A stretch of DNA of 64,000 nucleotides from contig JADJFV010000033.1 in NCBI GenBank assembly GCA_016708435.1, positions 310,001 through 374,000 of the forward strand, in the 5' to 3' direction. The notes beneath the pieces were generated by a model. That model was not told where the DNA came from. It ran no database searches and was given only the letters and a program-made list of their open reading frames with translations. The translations under genes were made by a program, and so were the position numbers. Numbering within the stretch: position 1 is the stretch's first letter; the number at the start of each line of letters is the position of its first letter. Positions 14,986 to 22,973 of this stretch are shown piece by piece. This DNA comes from Leptospiraceae bacterium. GTDB lineage: Bacteria; Spirochaetota; Leptospiria; Leptospirales; Leptospiraceae.

Positions 14986-16707
14986 ATGGAACCATTTGAT
15001 CCAAATACAATCGCAAGGCTCGCATCAGAGATTTACAATGAAGTGCCCGGAGCAACAGTTATTCCCAAGAATCCTGCTGAAATTTCTGGCACTCACAATG
15101 AAATTCTGGATTCTGCGGCTAATCACAGTAACTCAGTAGTGGATTCAGATTTTTCTTCCAAGGAAAATCTGAGTCTAGACAAGATTAAGGAAATATTTTC
15201 GAAACAAGCAACAAGCCCTTCCTTTAATCAAAATACATCTGAGTATTATTTTTTGGCTAATCCGACTAAGTCAGATGCATCTTCTCTTACTAAGTCAGCG
15301 GCTAATTTAAAAGGTCAGCAATCACTCGTTGACAATAATGGTAAGGGGCATTCTAGTTTAAAGTCTTTTGTCCAGAACATTCAAGAAGATCATCACAAAT
15401 TTCCGGGTGGATTGTTCACTGGTAATTTAGAAAACTGTAAACTCTTTTCGAAAGCAAATTCGGGTAAACAGGTTGAGATTTATCCAAGTCGTCCATTTGA
15501 TGTGAATGAGATAAGAAAAGACTTTCCGGTGTTACATCAGACAATTCATGGTAAGCCGCTAGCCTGGTTTGACAATGCGGCTACTACGCAGAAGCCGAAG
15601 TCGGTAATTGATGCGATTAGTAATTTTTATTCGCATGACAACTCTAATATCCACAGGGGTGCGCATACGTTAGCCGCTCGTGCGACAGATGCCTATGAAG
15701 AGTCCAGAGAGAAAGTAAAAAATTTTATCAAAGCCTCTTCTACTTCTGAAATTATTTATGTGAGAGGAACAACAGAAGCTATTAATTTGGTTGCGCAAAC
15801 CTTTGGGCGTAAGTTCTTACAACCGGGAGATGAAATTATTCTTTCGCAAGCAGAGCATCATGCTAATATTGTTCCCTGGCAAATTATCGCAAAGGAAAAA
15901 GGAGCGGTTATTCGCGTTATTCCGCTGAATGATAGAGGAGAAGTGATTCTTTCTGAATATGAGCGATTACTCGGACCTAGGACAAAACTTGTTTCTATTA
16001 CACAAGCATCAAATAGTCTGGGAACAATTTTACCAGTTCACGAGATGACTAAAACTGCAAAGAAGTATGGCGCAAAAGTTTTAATTGACGGTGCTCAGTC
16101 AGTCGCTCATATTCCGGTTAACGTTCAGGAATTAGGTTGTGATTTCTTTGTATTTTCCGGTCATAAGATTTTTGGACCAACTGGAATCGGTGTAGTTTAT
16201 GGTAGGCAAGAACTTCTTGAGATCATGCCGCCTTGGCAAGGAGGAGGTAATATGATTAAAAATGTTACTTTCGAAGAAACGACTTACAGTGATGTGCCAG
16301 CAAAGTTTGAAGCAGGAACGCCTAACATCGCAGATGCGGTTGGACTTGGAGTAGCACTTGATTATGTGAGTAGGCTCGGACTTGAGAATATTGCAAAGTA
16401 TGAGCATTCGCTTTTAGAGTATGCAACTGCAGGTCTTACTTCAGTCAAAGGTTTGCGGCTAATCGGAACTGCCCCCGACAAAGTTGGAGTGCTATCTTTT
16501 GTATTGCAAAACAAATCTACAATCGAAGTAGGAAGACTCTTAGATTTGGAAGGCATTGCAGTTCGCGCAGGGCATCATTGTGCTCAACCTTCTCTTCGCC
16601 GTTATGGTGTTGAGGCTACTGTGCGTCCTTCTCTTTCTTTTTACAATACGACAGGCGAAATAGATAGACTGGTTTCAGCAGTCCGTCGAATCGCAGGAAG
16701 TTTTTAA
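14986..16707 (+). CDS. SufS-like cysteine desulfurase, encapsulin cargo with disordered N-terminal extension
   Basis: 573 residues: a ~170-residue extension plus a full group II (SufS/CsdA) PLP enzyme. The core starts near PFDVNEIRKDFPVLHQ and has WFDNAATTQKP (194-204), AEHHANIVPW (289-298), the PLP lysine in FSGHKIFGPTG (Lys394) and the persulfide cysteine in RAGHHCAQPSLRRYG (Cys532). It converts L-cysteine to alanine and enzyme-bound sulfur. The extension is low-complexity, rich in Ser, Asn and Lys, and carries the segment PFDPNTIARLASEIYNEVPG (3-22), like the LARLANEFF-type targeting motif of family 2 encapsulin cargo. It lies 15 nt behind shell gene 2 and ends the operon. It is likely to load into the shell; sulfur may be stored or delivered there. 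Confidence 0.93.
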   Translation: MEPFDPNTIARLASEIYNEVPGATVIPKNPAEISGTHNEILDSAANHSNSVVDSDFSSKENLSLDKIKEIFSKQATSPSFNQNTSEYYFLANPTKSDASSLTKSAANLKGQQSLVDNNGKGHSSLKSFVQNIQEDHHKFPGGLFTGNLENCKLFSKANSGKQVEIYPSRPFDVNEIRKDFPVLHQTIHGKPLAWFDNAATTQKPKSVIDAISNFYSHDNSNIHRGAHTLAARATDAYEESREKVKNFIKASSTSEIIYVRGTTEAINLVAQTFGRKFLQPGDEIILSQAEHHANIVPWQIIAKEKGAVIRVIPLNDRGEVILSEYERLLGPRTKLVSITQASNSLGTILPVHEMTKTAKKYGAKVLIDGAQSVAHIPVNVQELGCDFFVFSGHKIFGPTGIGVVYGRQELLEIMPPWQGGGNMIKNVTFEETTYSDVPAKFEAGTPNIADAVGLGVALDYVSRLGLENIAKYEHSLLEYATAGLTSVKGLRLIGTAPDKVGVLSFVLQNKSTIEVGRLLDLEGIAVRAGHHCAQPSLRRYGVEATVRPSLSFYNTTGEIDRLVSAVRRIAGSF

Positions 16708-16786
16708 TAGTAAACCTTTCCCTCTTTTGTAAAATGGGGACTAAGGGGGATTTACCTCTAGGCGAAAATTTTTATTCAAGATTTGT

Positions 16787-16823
16787 AAGGGTTGCGTAAA
16801 TTTGTTTACGCAACCCTTTTTTT
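16787..16823 (+). terminator. Rho-independent terminator of the encapsulin operon
   Basis: A perfect 14-bp stem (AAGGGTTGCGTAAA at 16787-16800 with TTTACGCAACCCTT at 16805-16818), a 4-nt loop, and a T-run immediately after. It sits about 80 nt past the desulfurase stop and separates that operon from the sulfate-binding-protein genes. Confidence 0.9.
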
Positions 16824-16894
16824 ATTTATTGCATCGCATATCGCATTATAAAGAAATATCACAATTTGCTTATTTCAATATAGCATAATTATTA

Positions 16895-16992
16895 CTCAAT
16901 ATATTGAGAATAATAATCCAAAATACTCAATAATATGCTAATAAAATAGTAAAAAATTCACTATATATATCTAACTATTCAATATATTGGAA
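16895..16992. promoter_or_regulatory. AT-rich upstream region with repeated CAATATATTG palindromes
   Basis: The 348-nt gap between desulfurase and sulfate-binding gene holds, after the terminator, a very AT-rich stretch with the perfect palindrome CTCAATATATTGAG (16895-16908) and a second copy of its core in TTCAATATATTGGAA (16978-16992), plus ACTCAATAATATGC between them. The two palindromes are about 84 nt apart, centre to centre. They are good candidates for a regulator binding as a dimer at two operators, perhaps controlling sulfate uptake; the regulator is not identified. Confidence 0.5.
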
Positions 16993-17055
16993 ATTTGGTT
17001 GATTGTTAAAATCATTTATATTTTATGGTAAAAAATAAATTGAATGGAGATTCAA

Positions 17056-18057
17056 ATGAAAGGAAAATTATTAAAAGTAATAGCAACCATTATTATCAGT
17101 ATAAGTGGATTTTCATTGAGTGCAAAAGATTTTACACTGCTCAATGTATCCTATGATCCAACCCGTGAGCTTTATGCTGAATACAATAAAGTATTCGCAA
17201 ATTATTGTAAAGGTAAAACTGGTGATGATATAAAAGTTAACCAATCTCACGGAGGAAGCGGCAAACAAGCACGATCCGTCCTTGAAGGACTCGAAGCAGA
17301 TTTTGTAACTCTAGCGCTTTCGTATGACATTGACATTATTGCTTCGAAAGGTTTACTTTCTGCTGATTGGCAGAAAAGTCTTCCTAATAATAGTGCACCT
17401 TACACATCTACAATTGTATTTGTAGTGAGAAAAGGAAATCCAAAAGGGATTAAAGACTGGGATGATTTAATCAAACCAAACGTGGGGGTAATTACACCTA
17501 ACCCCAAAACGAGTGGAGGAGCTAGATGGAATTATCTGGCAGCTTGGGCATTCGCAGCAAAAAAATTCAATAACGACGATGCAAAAATTAGAGAATTCAT
17601 GAAGGCTCTCTATAAAAATGTTCCCATCCTCGATTCAGGTGCCCGTGGGTCTAGTACTACTTTTGCGCAGAATGGAATTGGAGATGTTTTTCTATCCTGG
17701 GAGAATGAAGCTTTTTTAATAATGGAAGAAATGGGAAAGGATAAATTCGTAGTAATTTATCCTTCTATTAGTATTTTAGCTGAACCGCCTGTTGCAGTGA
17801 TCGAGAAAAATGCAGAAAAGCACAAGACTATAGAAATTGCAAAAGCCTATGTCAAATCTCTCTATTCAGAAGCTGCACAAGAACTTATCGCCAAACATGG
17901 ATACCGACCGAGAAGCGAAGCTGTTTTAAAAAAGTATGCGAGTAAATTTCCGAAATTAGACCTCATCACTGTAGACTCTCACTTCGGAGGATGGCATAAA
18001 GCGCAAAAGGATCATTTTGCGGACAAAGCAAGCTTCGATCAAATTTATATAAAATAA
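17056..18057 (+). CDS. Periplasmic sulfate-binding protein (Sbp/CysP family)
   Basis: About 333 residues from ATG 17056, which has GGAGA 5 nt upstream (an ATG at 17044 overlaps that site and is less likely). A signal peptide with likely cleavage after SLSA is followed by the sulfate-binding-protein signature LLNVSYDPTRELYAEYN, then NQSHGGSGKQARSVLEGL, DFVTLALSYDID and TPNPKTSGGARWNYLAAW. It captures sulfate or thiosulfate for a CysTWA-type ABC importer. The permease and ATPase genes are not next to it; instead it is followed 27 nt later by an outer-membrane barrel. It probably feeds the cysteine metabolism encoded just upstream. Confidence 0.92.
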   Translation: MKGKLLKVIATIIISISGFSLSAKDFTLLNVSYDPTRELYAEYNKVFANYCKGKTGDDIKVNQSHGGSGKQARSVLEGLEADFVTLALSYDIDIIASKGLLSADWQKSLPNNSAPYTSTIVFVVRKGNPKGIKDWDDLIKPNVGVITPNPKTSGGARWNYLAAWAFAAKKFNNDDAKIREFMKALYKNVPILDSGARGSSTTFAQNGIGDVFLSWENEAFLIMEEMGKDKFVVIYPSISILAEPPVAVIEKNAEKHKTIEIAKAYVKSLYSEAAQELIAKHGYRPRSEAVLKKYASKFPKLDLITVDSHFGGWHKAQKDHFADKASFDQIYIK

Positions 18058-18084
18058 TTTACCCAATCTAATGGAGGCTTGGAA

Positions 18085-19641
18085 ATGAAAAAGAAAGGAA
18101 TAATATTATTAGCTTCACTAGCGATTGGTTCTTTATCGCTTATGGGTCAGGAGAAAACTTCTACAAAAGAAAGTTTAGATTTGGATCCTCCCAAAGAAGT
18201 TGACTATAAGAGTCAACCGAATGATGGAAAAGGAATTGCTTCGATTCAACAAGAATTAGCAGAAGAAGAGAGAAAGAACGAAAAGGATTATTATGTTAAT
18301 CCCAAGAGTTATGGAACAACTAGAATCAATGTGCCGCAAACTTACGTGAAGCCTCTGAATAGAACGGGAATATCGGCTTTTAAGGATATTGATTGGATTG
18401 AAGCAGGACTTGATTACCGAACAAGATATGAGCACAGAGAAAACGATATACGAAGAGCTGACTCTGGTGTTGATAGACCGCTTCTTTTAAGAACGAGAGG
18501 CTACATTGGACTAAAAGAAAAACTCGACCCGTTTCGTTTTGCTGTGGAGATTGAAGATGCACAAAGAAAATTCAGTAAATACGAAGTGGATAACCGCGAT
18601 TATAACCGAGTTGAACCTATCAATGCCTTTGGAGAATTGTATTTTAAAAATGGGCTTGGTATTAATAGACCAATTAGCATTCGGTACGGAATTATGTGCT
18701 TTGAGTTTTTGGATCGTCGTTTAATTGGTTTAAATGAGTGGCGCAATACAACGAATACCTTCCAGGGAACAAAAATTACTCTTGGAAAAGATCAAAACAA
18801 TTGGAGCATTGATTTTCTTGCCTTAAAACCATTAGAAAGACTGACGAATGAAACAGACAAACCAGTTCGTAATCAACTCTTCGGTGGGGTAATCGGTCAT
18901 ATCCGCCACTGGTCGAGGATAATAACGATTGAACCTTTTTATTTAGGATTAAAGCAATCAAAATTAGTGCAAACAAAATACAATGAAACTAAACTTGCAT
19001 TCGAACCCAACAATAGAGTTGGGCGAGAAATTCATACGGTTGGATTGCGGTTATACAATGTTTACCTCTCAGGTTTCGATTATGATGTTTCTTGGATAGC
19101 TCAGTTCGGTGTAAACGATACAGAAAAACAACAAAGGCATGAGGCTTATGCATTTACCTTTGATTCGGGTTACTCTTTTAATCATCCCTGGAAACCGAGA
19201 ACTGGTTTCTTCTTTGGTTATGTTTCCGGTGATAGAAACCCATTGGATAATACGAATCAAAGATTTGAAAGACTGTTCGGTTTCGCAAGACCCTGGTCGA
19301 GTAATGACTATATCCAAATGGAAAACTTGAAATCGCCAAAGCTAGTTTTAGAATTTGAACCAATAAAAGGCTTAAAGCTAGATACCGCTGTCGTTTGGTT
19401 TTTCTTGGCAAATGCCAAAGACAGGTGGAGTGGTGTTGGAAATTTAAGAGACCAAACAGGAAAAAGTGGAGACTACATGGGATTCGAATACAACTTTAGA
19501 GCAAGGTTTGATTTGAATTCCAGAGTTAAGGCTAATATTGGTTATGCTTACTTTAAACCAGGCGAATTCACAATCAATACCACCGGTAGAGAAATGAATT
19601 CACACTTTGGATACTTAGAAGTAGCCTATAGCCTATTTTAA
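18085..19641 (+). CDS. Alginate-export-like outer-membrane beta-barrel
   Basis: About 518 residues from ATG 18085 (GGAGG 8 nt upstream; an in-frame TTG at 18079 is disfavoured). Signal peptide (MKKKGIILLASLAIGSLSLMGQ), a charged periplasmic stretch to about residue 90, then a barrel of amphipathic strands starting IEAGLDYRTRYEHREND and ending GYLEVAYSLF with the C-terminal Phe expected of outer-membrane proteins. The pattern matches the alginate-export (AlgE-like) porin family, whose members carry many anionic or small solutes. Its position behind the sulfate-binding protein suggests a channel for sulfate or an organosulfur compound; that substrate is inferred from context only. Confidence 0.75.
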   Translation: MKKKGIILLASLAIGSLSLMGQEKTSTKESLDLDPPKEVDYKSQPNDGKGIASIQQELAEEERKNEKDYYVNPKSYGTTRINVPQTYVKPLNRTGISAFKDIDWIEAGLDYRTRYEHRENDIRRADSGVDRPLLLRTRGYIGLKEKLDPFRFAVEIEDAQRKFSKYEVDNRDYNRVEPINAFGELYFKNGLGINRPISIRYGIMCFEFLDRRLIGLNEWRNTTNTFQGTKITLGKDQNNWSIDFLALKPLERLTNETDKPVRNQLFGGVIGHIRHWSRIITIEPFYLGLKQSKLVQTKYNETKLAFEPNNRVGREIHTVGLRLYNVYLSGFDYDVSWIAQFGVNDTEKQQRHEAYAFTFDSGYSFNHPWKPRTGFFFGYVSGDRNPLDNTNQRFERLFGFARPWSSNDYIQMENLKSPKLVLEFEPIKGLKLDTAVVWFFLANAKDRWSGVGNLRDQTGKSGDYMGFEYNFRARFDLNSRVKANIGYAYFKPGEFTINTTGREMNSHFGYLEVAYSLF

Positions 19642-19690
19642 AAATCAATATTTGAAAACGAAAAATTAATTTAATAGTGAGGATGTAAAT

Positions 19691-20626
19691 ATGAAAGGAT
19701 TGTTTTGCAAAATGATATTAGGGAGTATTGCCATTGCTTCCTTGGTAAGCTGTAACAAAAAAGAAGCAACAGATTATACAAAGTATGAAAACTACGCAAG
19801 ATTGTTTCAAGCTAGCTCTACCACTAGTGGTAATTGTGCTGTAATTCGAAAAACGATAGAAGCCGATGGAAACGCAGTGTATTCGGCAACTGCAAATGCA
19901 GTGGCTTCTGGGCGTTGCCGTGAAAGTTCGTTTTTTACATTTGTTACAACTGCGGATGAAGCAAAAATAAAAGCGGATGCTTATTATAACGGAATGACTT
20001 TGACTTTTGATAAATACCCAGAATGTGATGCATTAATTAAAACTGGTGTAGCTAGTCGGGAACTTGTAAGTGTAGCATCTCTAACATCGGCTGTGTCTGC
20101 AAGTGCAAGTGGTTGTGTTACTGTTGTCCCTAACGTTTTTTATTGTAAAGATAATGCAAGTTTAACTGCAATTAGAAATACATTTCGCTATCAGACTATA
20201 ATAAATGCAAAACTGGATATGAGAACGAGCTTTGATAGCATAGTGTCGTCTAACGCGTTAGTAAATAAAGCTTTGGATTTAAAATATGAAGAAGCGGTTA
20301 TCGGTAACTTAAGAATAGCAAACACATCAGAAATTACCTTATTTAATGGAGCAGAATCAAACGCAGTAGTATCCTCTTTTGCGCAAGACTCAGCTTGTTT
20401 TAAAAAGTTGATTTTAGGAAATGCCAATTTAAAAACTGCGTATTCTAAAATACCAACCTTGCAAGAGTTTTTCAAAGAAGAGATTAATGTCTCTGATAGA
20501 AAAGCAGCTACGGAAACAATTACGCCTAATTTATATTGCAGATATGGTTCAAATGTTACTGCACTACCAGCGTCAGGCGCAACACCAGCAATTGGAATTT
20601 GTCCTACATCGTATCCTACTTTCTAG
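19691..20626 (+). CDS. Lipoprotein, unknown function
   Basis: 311 residues. Signal peptide with lipobox SLVSC (Cys22), then a Ser/Ala/Thr-rich domain with several cysteines (GNCAVI, GRCRESSF, YPECDALI, SGCVTVV, FYCKDNAS, DSACFKK, LYCRYG), suggesting disulfides in the periplasm or at the surface. Third in line after the sulfate-binding protein and the barrel (50 nt gap, GTGAGGA upstream of ATG), so it may belong to the same transport unit, but no domain is recognised. It converges on the histidine kinase gene. Confidence 0.65.
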   Translation: MKGLFCKMILGSIAIASLVSCNKKEATDYTKYENYARLFQASSTTSGNCAVIRKTIEADGNAVYSATANAVASGRCRESSFFTFVTTADEAKIKADAYYNGMTLTFDKYPECDALIKTGVASRELVSVASLTSAVSASASGCVTVVPNVFYCKDNASLTAIRNTFRYQTIINAKLDMRTSFDSIVSSNALVNKALDLKYEEAVIGNLRIANTSEITLFNGAESNAVVSSFAQDSACFKKLILGNANLKTAYSKIPTLQEFFKEEINVSDRKAATETITPNLYCRYGSNVTALPASGATPAIGICPTSYPTF

Positions 20627-20708
20627 GATTTGAATAGAGGTCAGTGTCCATGTCTGAAATTGGCTGTAAAAGATATTTAAAAGACAGAGTTTATTTTAGT
20701 AGATTAGA

Positions 20709-22724
20709 CTATTTCGAAGTAAAAAATAGCGGCAAACGTATAATAAACTCTGTTCCATCAGTGACATTGTCGTTGAGATGAATTTCTCCCTTTAGCATTT
20801 TTACAATGTCTCTGCAAAGAGGAAGCCCTAGCCCTGTTCCAATTTCTCCCCCTGTTCCTATTGAGCTTGTTTTGATTGAGTGCGAAAAAAGATTTATCCT
20901 AACATCATTTGGAATTCCAATTCCAGTGTCTTTTACGAATAATAGGTATTTGTCTCCTTTTACTTCTGTTCGAACGGAAATAAAGTCTCCAGGGCGCGAA
21001 AACTTAATAGAGTTTGAAACTAAATTTAATATTATTTCTTGGAGCAATGCTTCGTCTGTTTCTATTTTTTCCTCTTCTGAAACAAAATTTAGTAATTGGA
21101 TTTTCTTCTCTCGTATTCTGCTTAACATTATATTGAAAATTTTATCTACTACTCGCGCAGGATAACAGGCTTGGATGTTGAGTTCTATATTTCCAGAATT
21201 GGTTTGACTAAATTGCAAAATTTTCTTTGTCATTTCAAGTGCATTGTTAATTGAATTTACGGCTAAGTCTAAGTAGCTTCTGGATAGATCTTTTTCTGAT
21301 TCGTTGTCTGCTTCGATTGAACTTTCAATGAGCATTTTTGCATTGCCAATCGGAGACCTAAGATCATGAGATAACAGAGAAATAAATTTGTCCTTTAATT
21401 CATTTGCTTTCACAGCAATGATTTTCTCTTCCATGATTTCTTTTGTTCTTTCTATGATTCGTGTTTCTAGCTCTTCGTTTATTTTTTTTAAGTCAGCACT
21501 CAATGCCTCGTTTTCTCTAAATGCTTTCACAAATCTTAATAATAAAAATAAAGACTGACTTGATACAACGGATATTAGTCCGTAGTGAGCAAGATAGCTT
21601 GTATGAATAACTTCTGTCGTATTTAGAATATCATTGATTGTGCAAATAAGCATAATCGTAAAACCAATTAGTATGATGGAAGCATTTTCCTTCTTCTTTC
21701 GCACTGCAAAAGCCACGAGTAAGTATGCGGATATTAATTCTAAAATGAATATAGGCAAATAAATATTAATCAGGTTAGAATAAAATATAGTTTCAGTGAA
21801 TACCGTAACAATAGAAAAAAATATGCCTATTCCGAAGATAATGGTTAATATCCACTTAGGAATACGTAGAGAGAACATTAAATTTATAAATTGAAGGGCT
21901 AAAGGTAAAACTAGAAAGAACGTTAAATACTCAATAGCCACATAGATAGGGTATCCTATGTTTACAAAGTCTACTAATAATTTTTCGCCAGTGCTCGCTG
22001 TTCGCAAGAAAATGCACAGAACTAATAGAGTAAAATAAATGGAGAGACTTTCCCGTCTTCGAATGAAATAAAGACCTATGTGATATAGAATTACAAAAAA
22101 AAGAAAACCTAAAATGAAGTTGTCTCTACTGCGAATGCTTTCAATGTATTTTAACAATCCTGACTCTGTTCCAAAATAAATGCTATATAAAAATCCACCT
22201 TTTCTGTGGTGGAAATTCGAAACTTGGACTATGACATCTAACGTATTTTTTTGAGGAACGAAAGCAGCAAAAGAAGGACGAGTGTCTGGTATGGAAGATT
22301 CAACATCTTTTCCTGCACTTCCAATGCAATTAAGCTCGGTTTCATTGATAAAAACTCTGCAACTGGTAAGTGGTTTAACTCGAATCGCGAGAGTAGGTAT
22401 TTGTTTTTCAGGAAGGAGAATTTTTAGTCTAAACGTTGCAAATCCAGAGCCGGAAATCTTTTTCTCATCGATAATTTTATCATTCCAAATAGAAGGAAGA
22501 TTGATAAGTTCCGGTTTCAGTTTTTCCAGATCGGATTGTTGATAAAATCCATTCCAATAAAACTCCCAGGTTCCATCAAGACTGATAACTGATTCTTGGT
22601 CTTGATTCCAATTGCGTAGATCAAGTATTCCATTTTGAGCTTTATAAACTGTGAAATCCTTTTTACAATCAATAAAGAATAAGGAGAATAAAAAGAGTAA
22701 GAGTTGAAGGAAAATGTTTTTCAT
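20709..22724 (-). CDS. Sensor histidine kinase with 7TM-DISM receptor
   Basis: 671 residues. The N-terminus could be a lipoprotein-type signal (FFIDC, Cys20). An extracellular jelly-roll domain follows (about 32-185; LDLRNWNQD..ISLDGTWEFYWNGF), of the 7TMR-DISMED2 type that may bind carbohydrate-like ligands. Seven membrane helices (about 200-400) precede a coiled coil, HisKA with His453 in FISLLSHDLRSPIGNAK, and a HATPase domain (about 555-670; N-box LNLVSNSIKFS, DTGIGIP, GTGLGLPLC). It autophosphorylates at His453 on stimulus. No response regulator lies beside it, so it is an orphan kinase in this window. Confidence 0.9.
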   Translation of the reverse strand: MKNIFLQLLLFLFSLFFIDCKKDFTVYKAQNGILDLRNWNQDQESVISLDGTWEFYWNGFYQQSDLEKLKPELINLPSIWNDKIIDEKKISGSGFATFRLKILLPEKQIPTLAIRVKPLTSCRVFINETELNCIGSAGKDVESSIPDTRPSFAAFVPQKNTLDVIVQVSNFHHRKGGFLYSIYFGTESGLLKYIESIRSRDNFILGFLFFVILYHIGLYFIRRRESLSIYFTLLVLCIFLRTASTGEKLLVDFVNIGYPIYVAIEYLTFFLVLPLALQFINLMFSLRIPKWILTIIFGIGIFFSIVTVFTETIFYSNLINIYLPIFILELISAYLLVAFAVRKKKENASIILIGFTIMLICTINDILNTTEVIHTSYLAHYGLISVVSSQSLFLLLRFVKAFRENEALSADLKKINEELETRIIERTKEIMEEKIIAVKANELKDKFISLLSHDLRSPIGNAKMLIESSIEADNESEKDLSRSYLDLAVNSINNALEMTKKILQFSQTNSGNIELNIQACYPARVVDKIFNIMLSRIREKKIQLLNFVSEEEKIETDEALLQEIILNLVSNSIKFSRPGDFISVRTEVKGDKYLLFVKDTGIGIPNDVRINLFSHSIKTSSIGTGGEIGTGLGLPLCRDIVKMLKGEIHLNDNVTDGTEFIIRLPLFFTSK

Positions 22725-22920
22725 GAGTGATTATTACAAAAGTCGATAGATTAAACTCTTGTATTTTGCTCAAAAATGTCAATAGTATTTCGTCCTTTTT
22801 TAAAATAGTTTTTCTAGTCTACAGAATTTTCCTCGGATTGAATGCTTTCATTCCGATAGAGGCTAATTGGGATTATGCAAGAATTGCTTTGAGATTGAGT
22901 AAGGAAATGGGTTTAGGAGT

Positions 22921-22953
22921 AACGAAGCGCGAAGATATTCTTTGCGCTTCGTT
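22921..22953. other. Hairpin-forming inverted repeat
   Basis: AACGAAGCGC (22921-22930) and GCGCTTCGTT (22944-22953) are exact reverse complements; three more base pairs and a G-T pair extend the stem to about 14 bp with a short AT loop. It lies about 20 nt beyond the stop of the minus-strand TMEM43-like gene. A short plus-strand frame (22727-22963) runs over it but has no ribosome site and is not called a gene. It may stabilise or terminate the minus-strand transcript, though no T-tract follows. Confidence 0.55.
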
Positions 22954-22973
22954 AAAAAACTGACCGGTTTTAT

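Noticed and set aside
22727..22963. Plus-strand frame of 78 codons between kinase and TMEM43 genes
   Set aside because: No ribosome site, runs across a hairpin and the minus-strand genes' upstream region; the C-terminal peptide (ALRLSKEMGLGVTKRED) looks protein-like but cannot be tied to a family.
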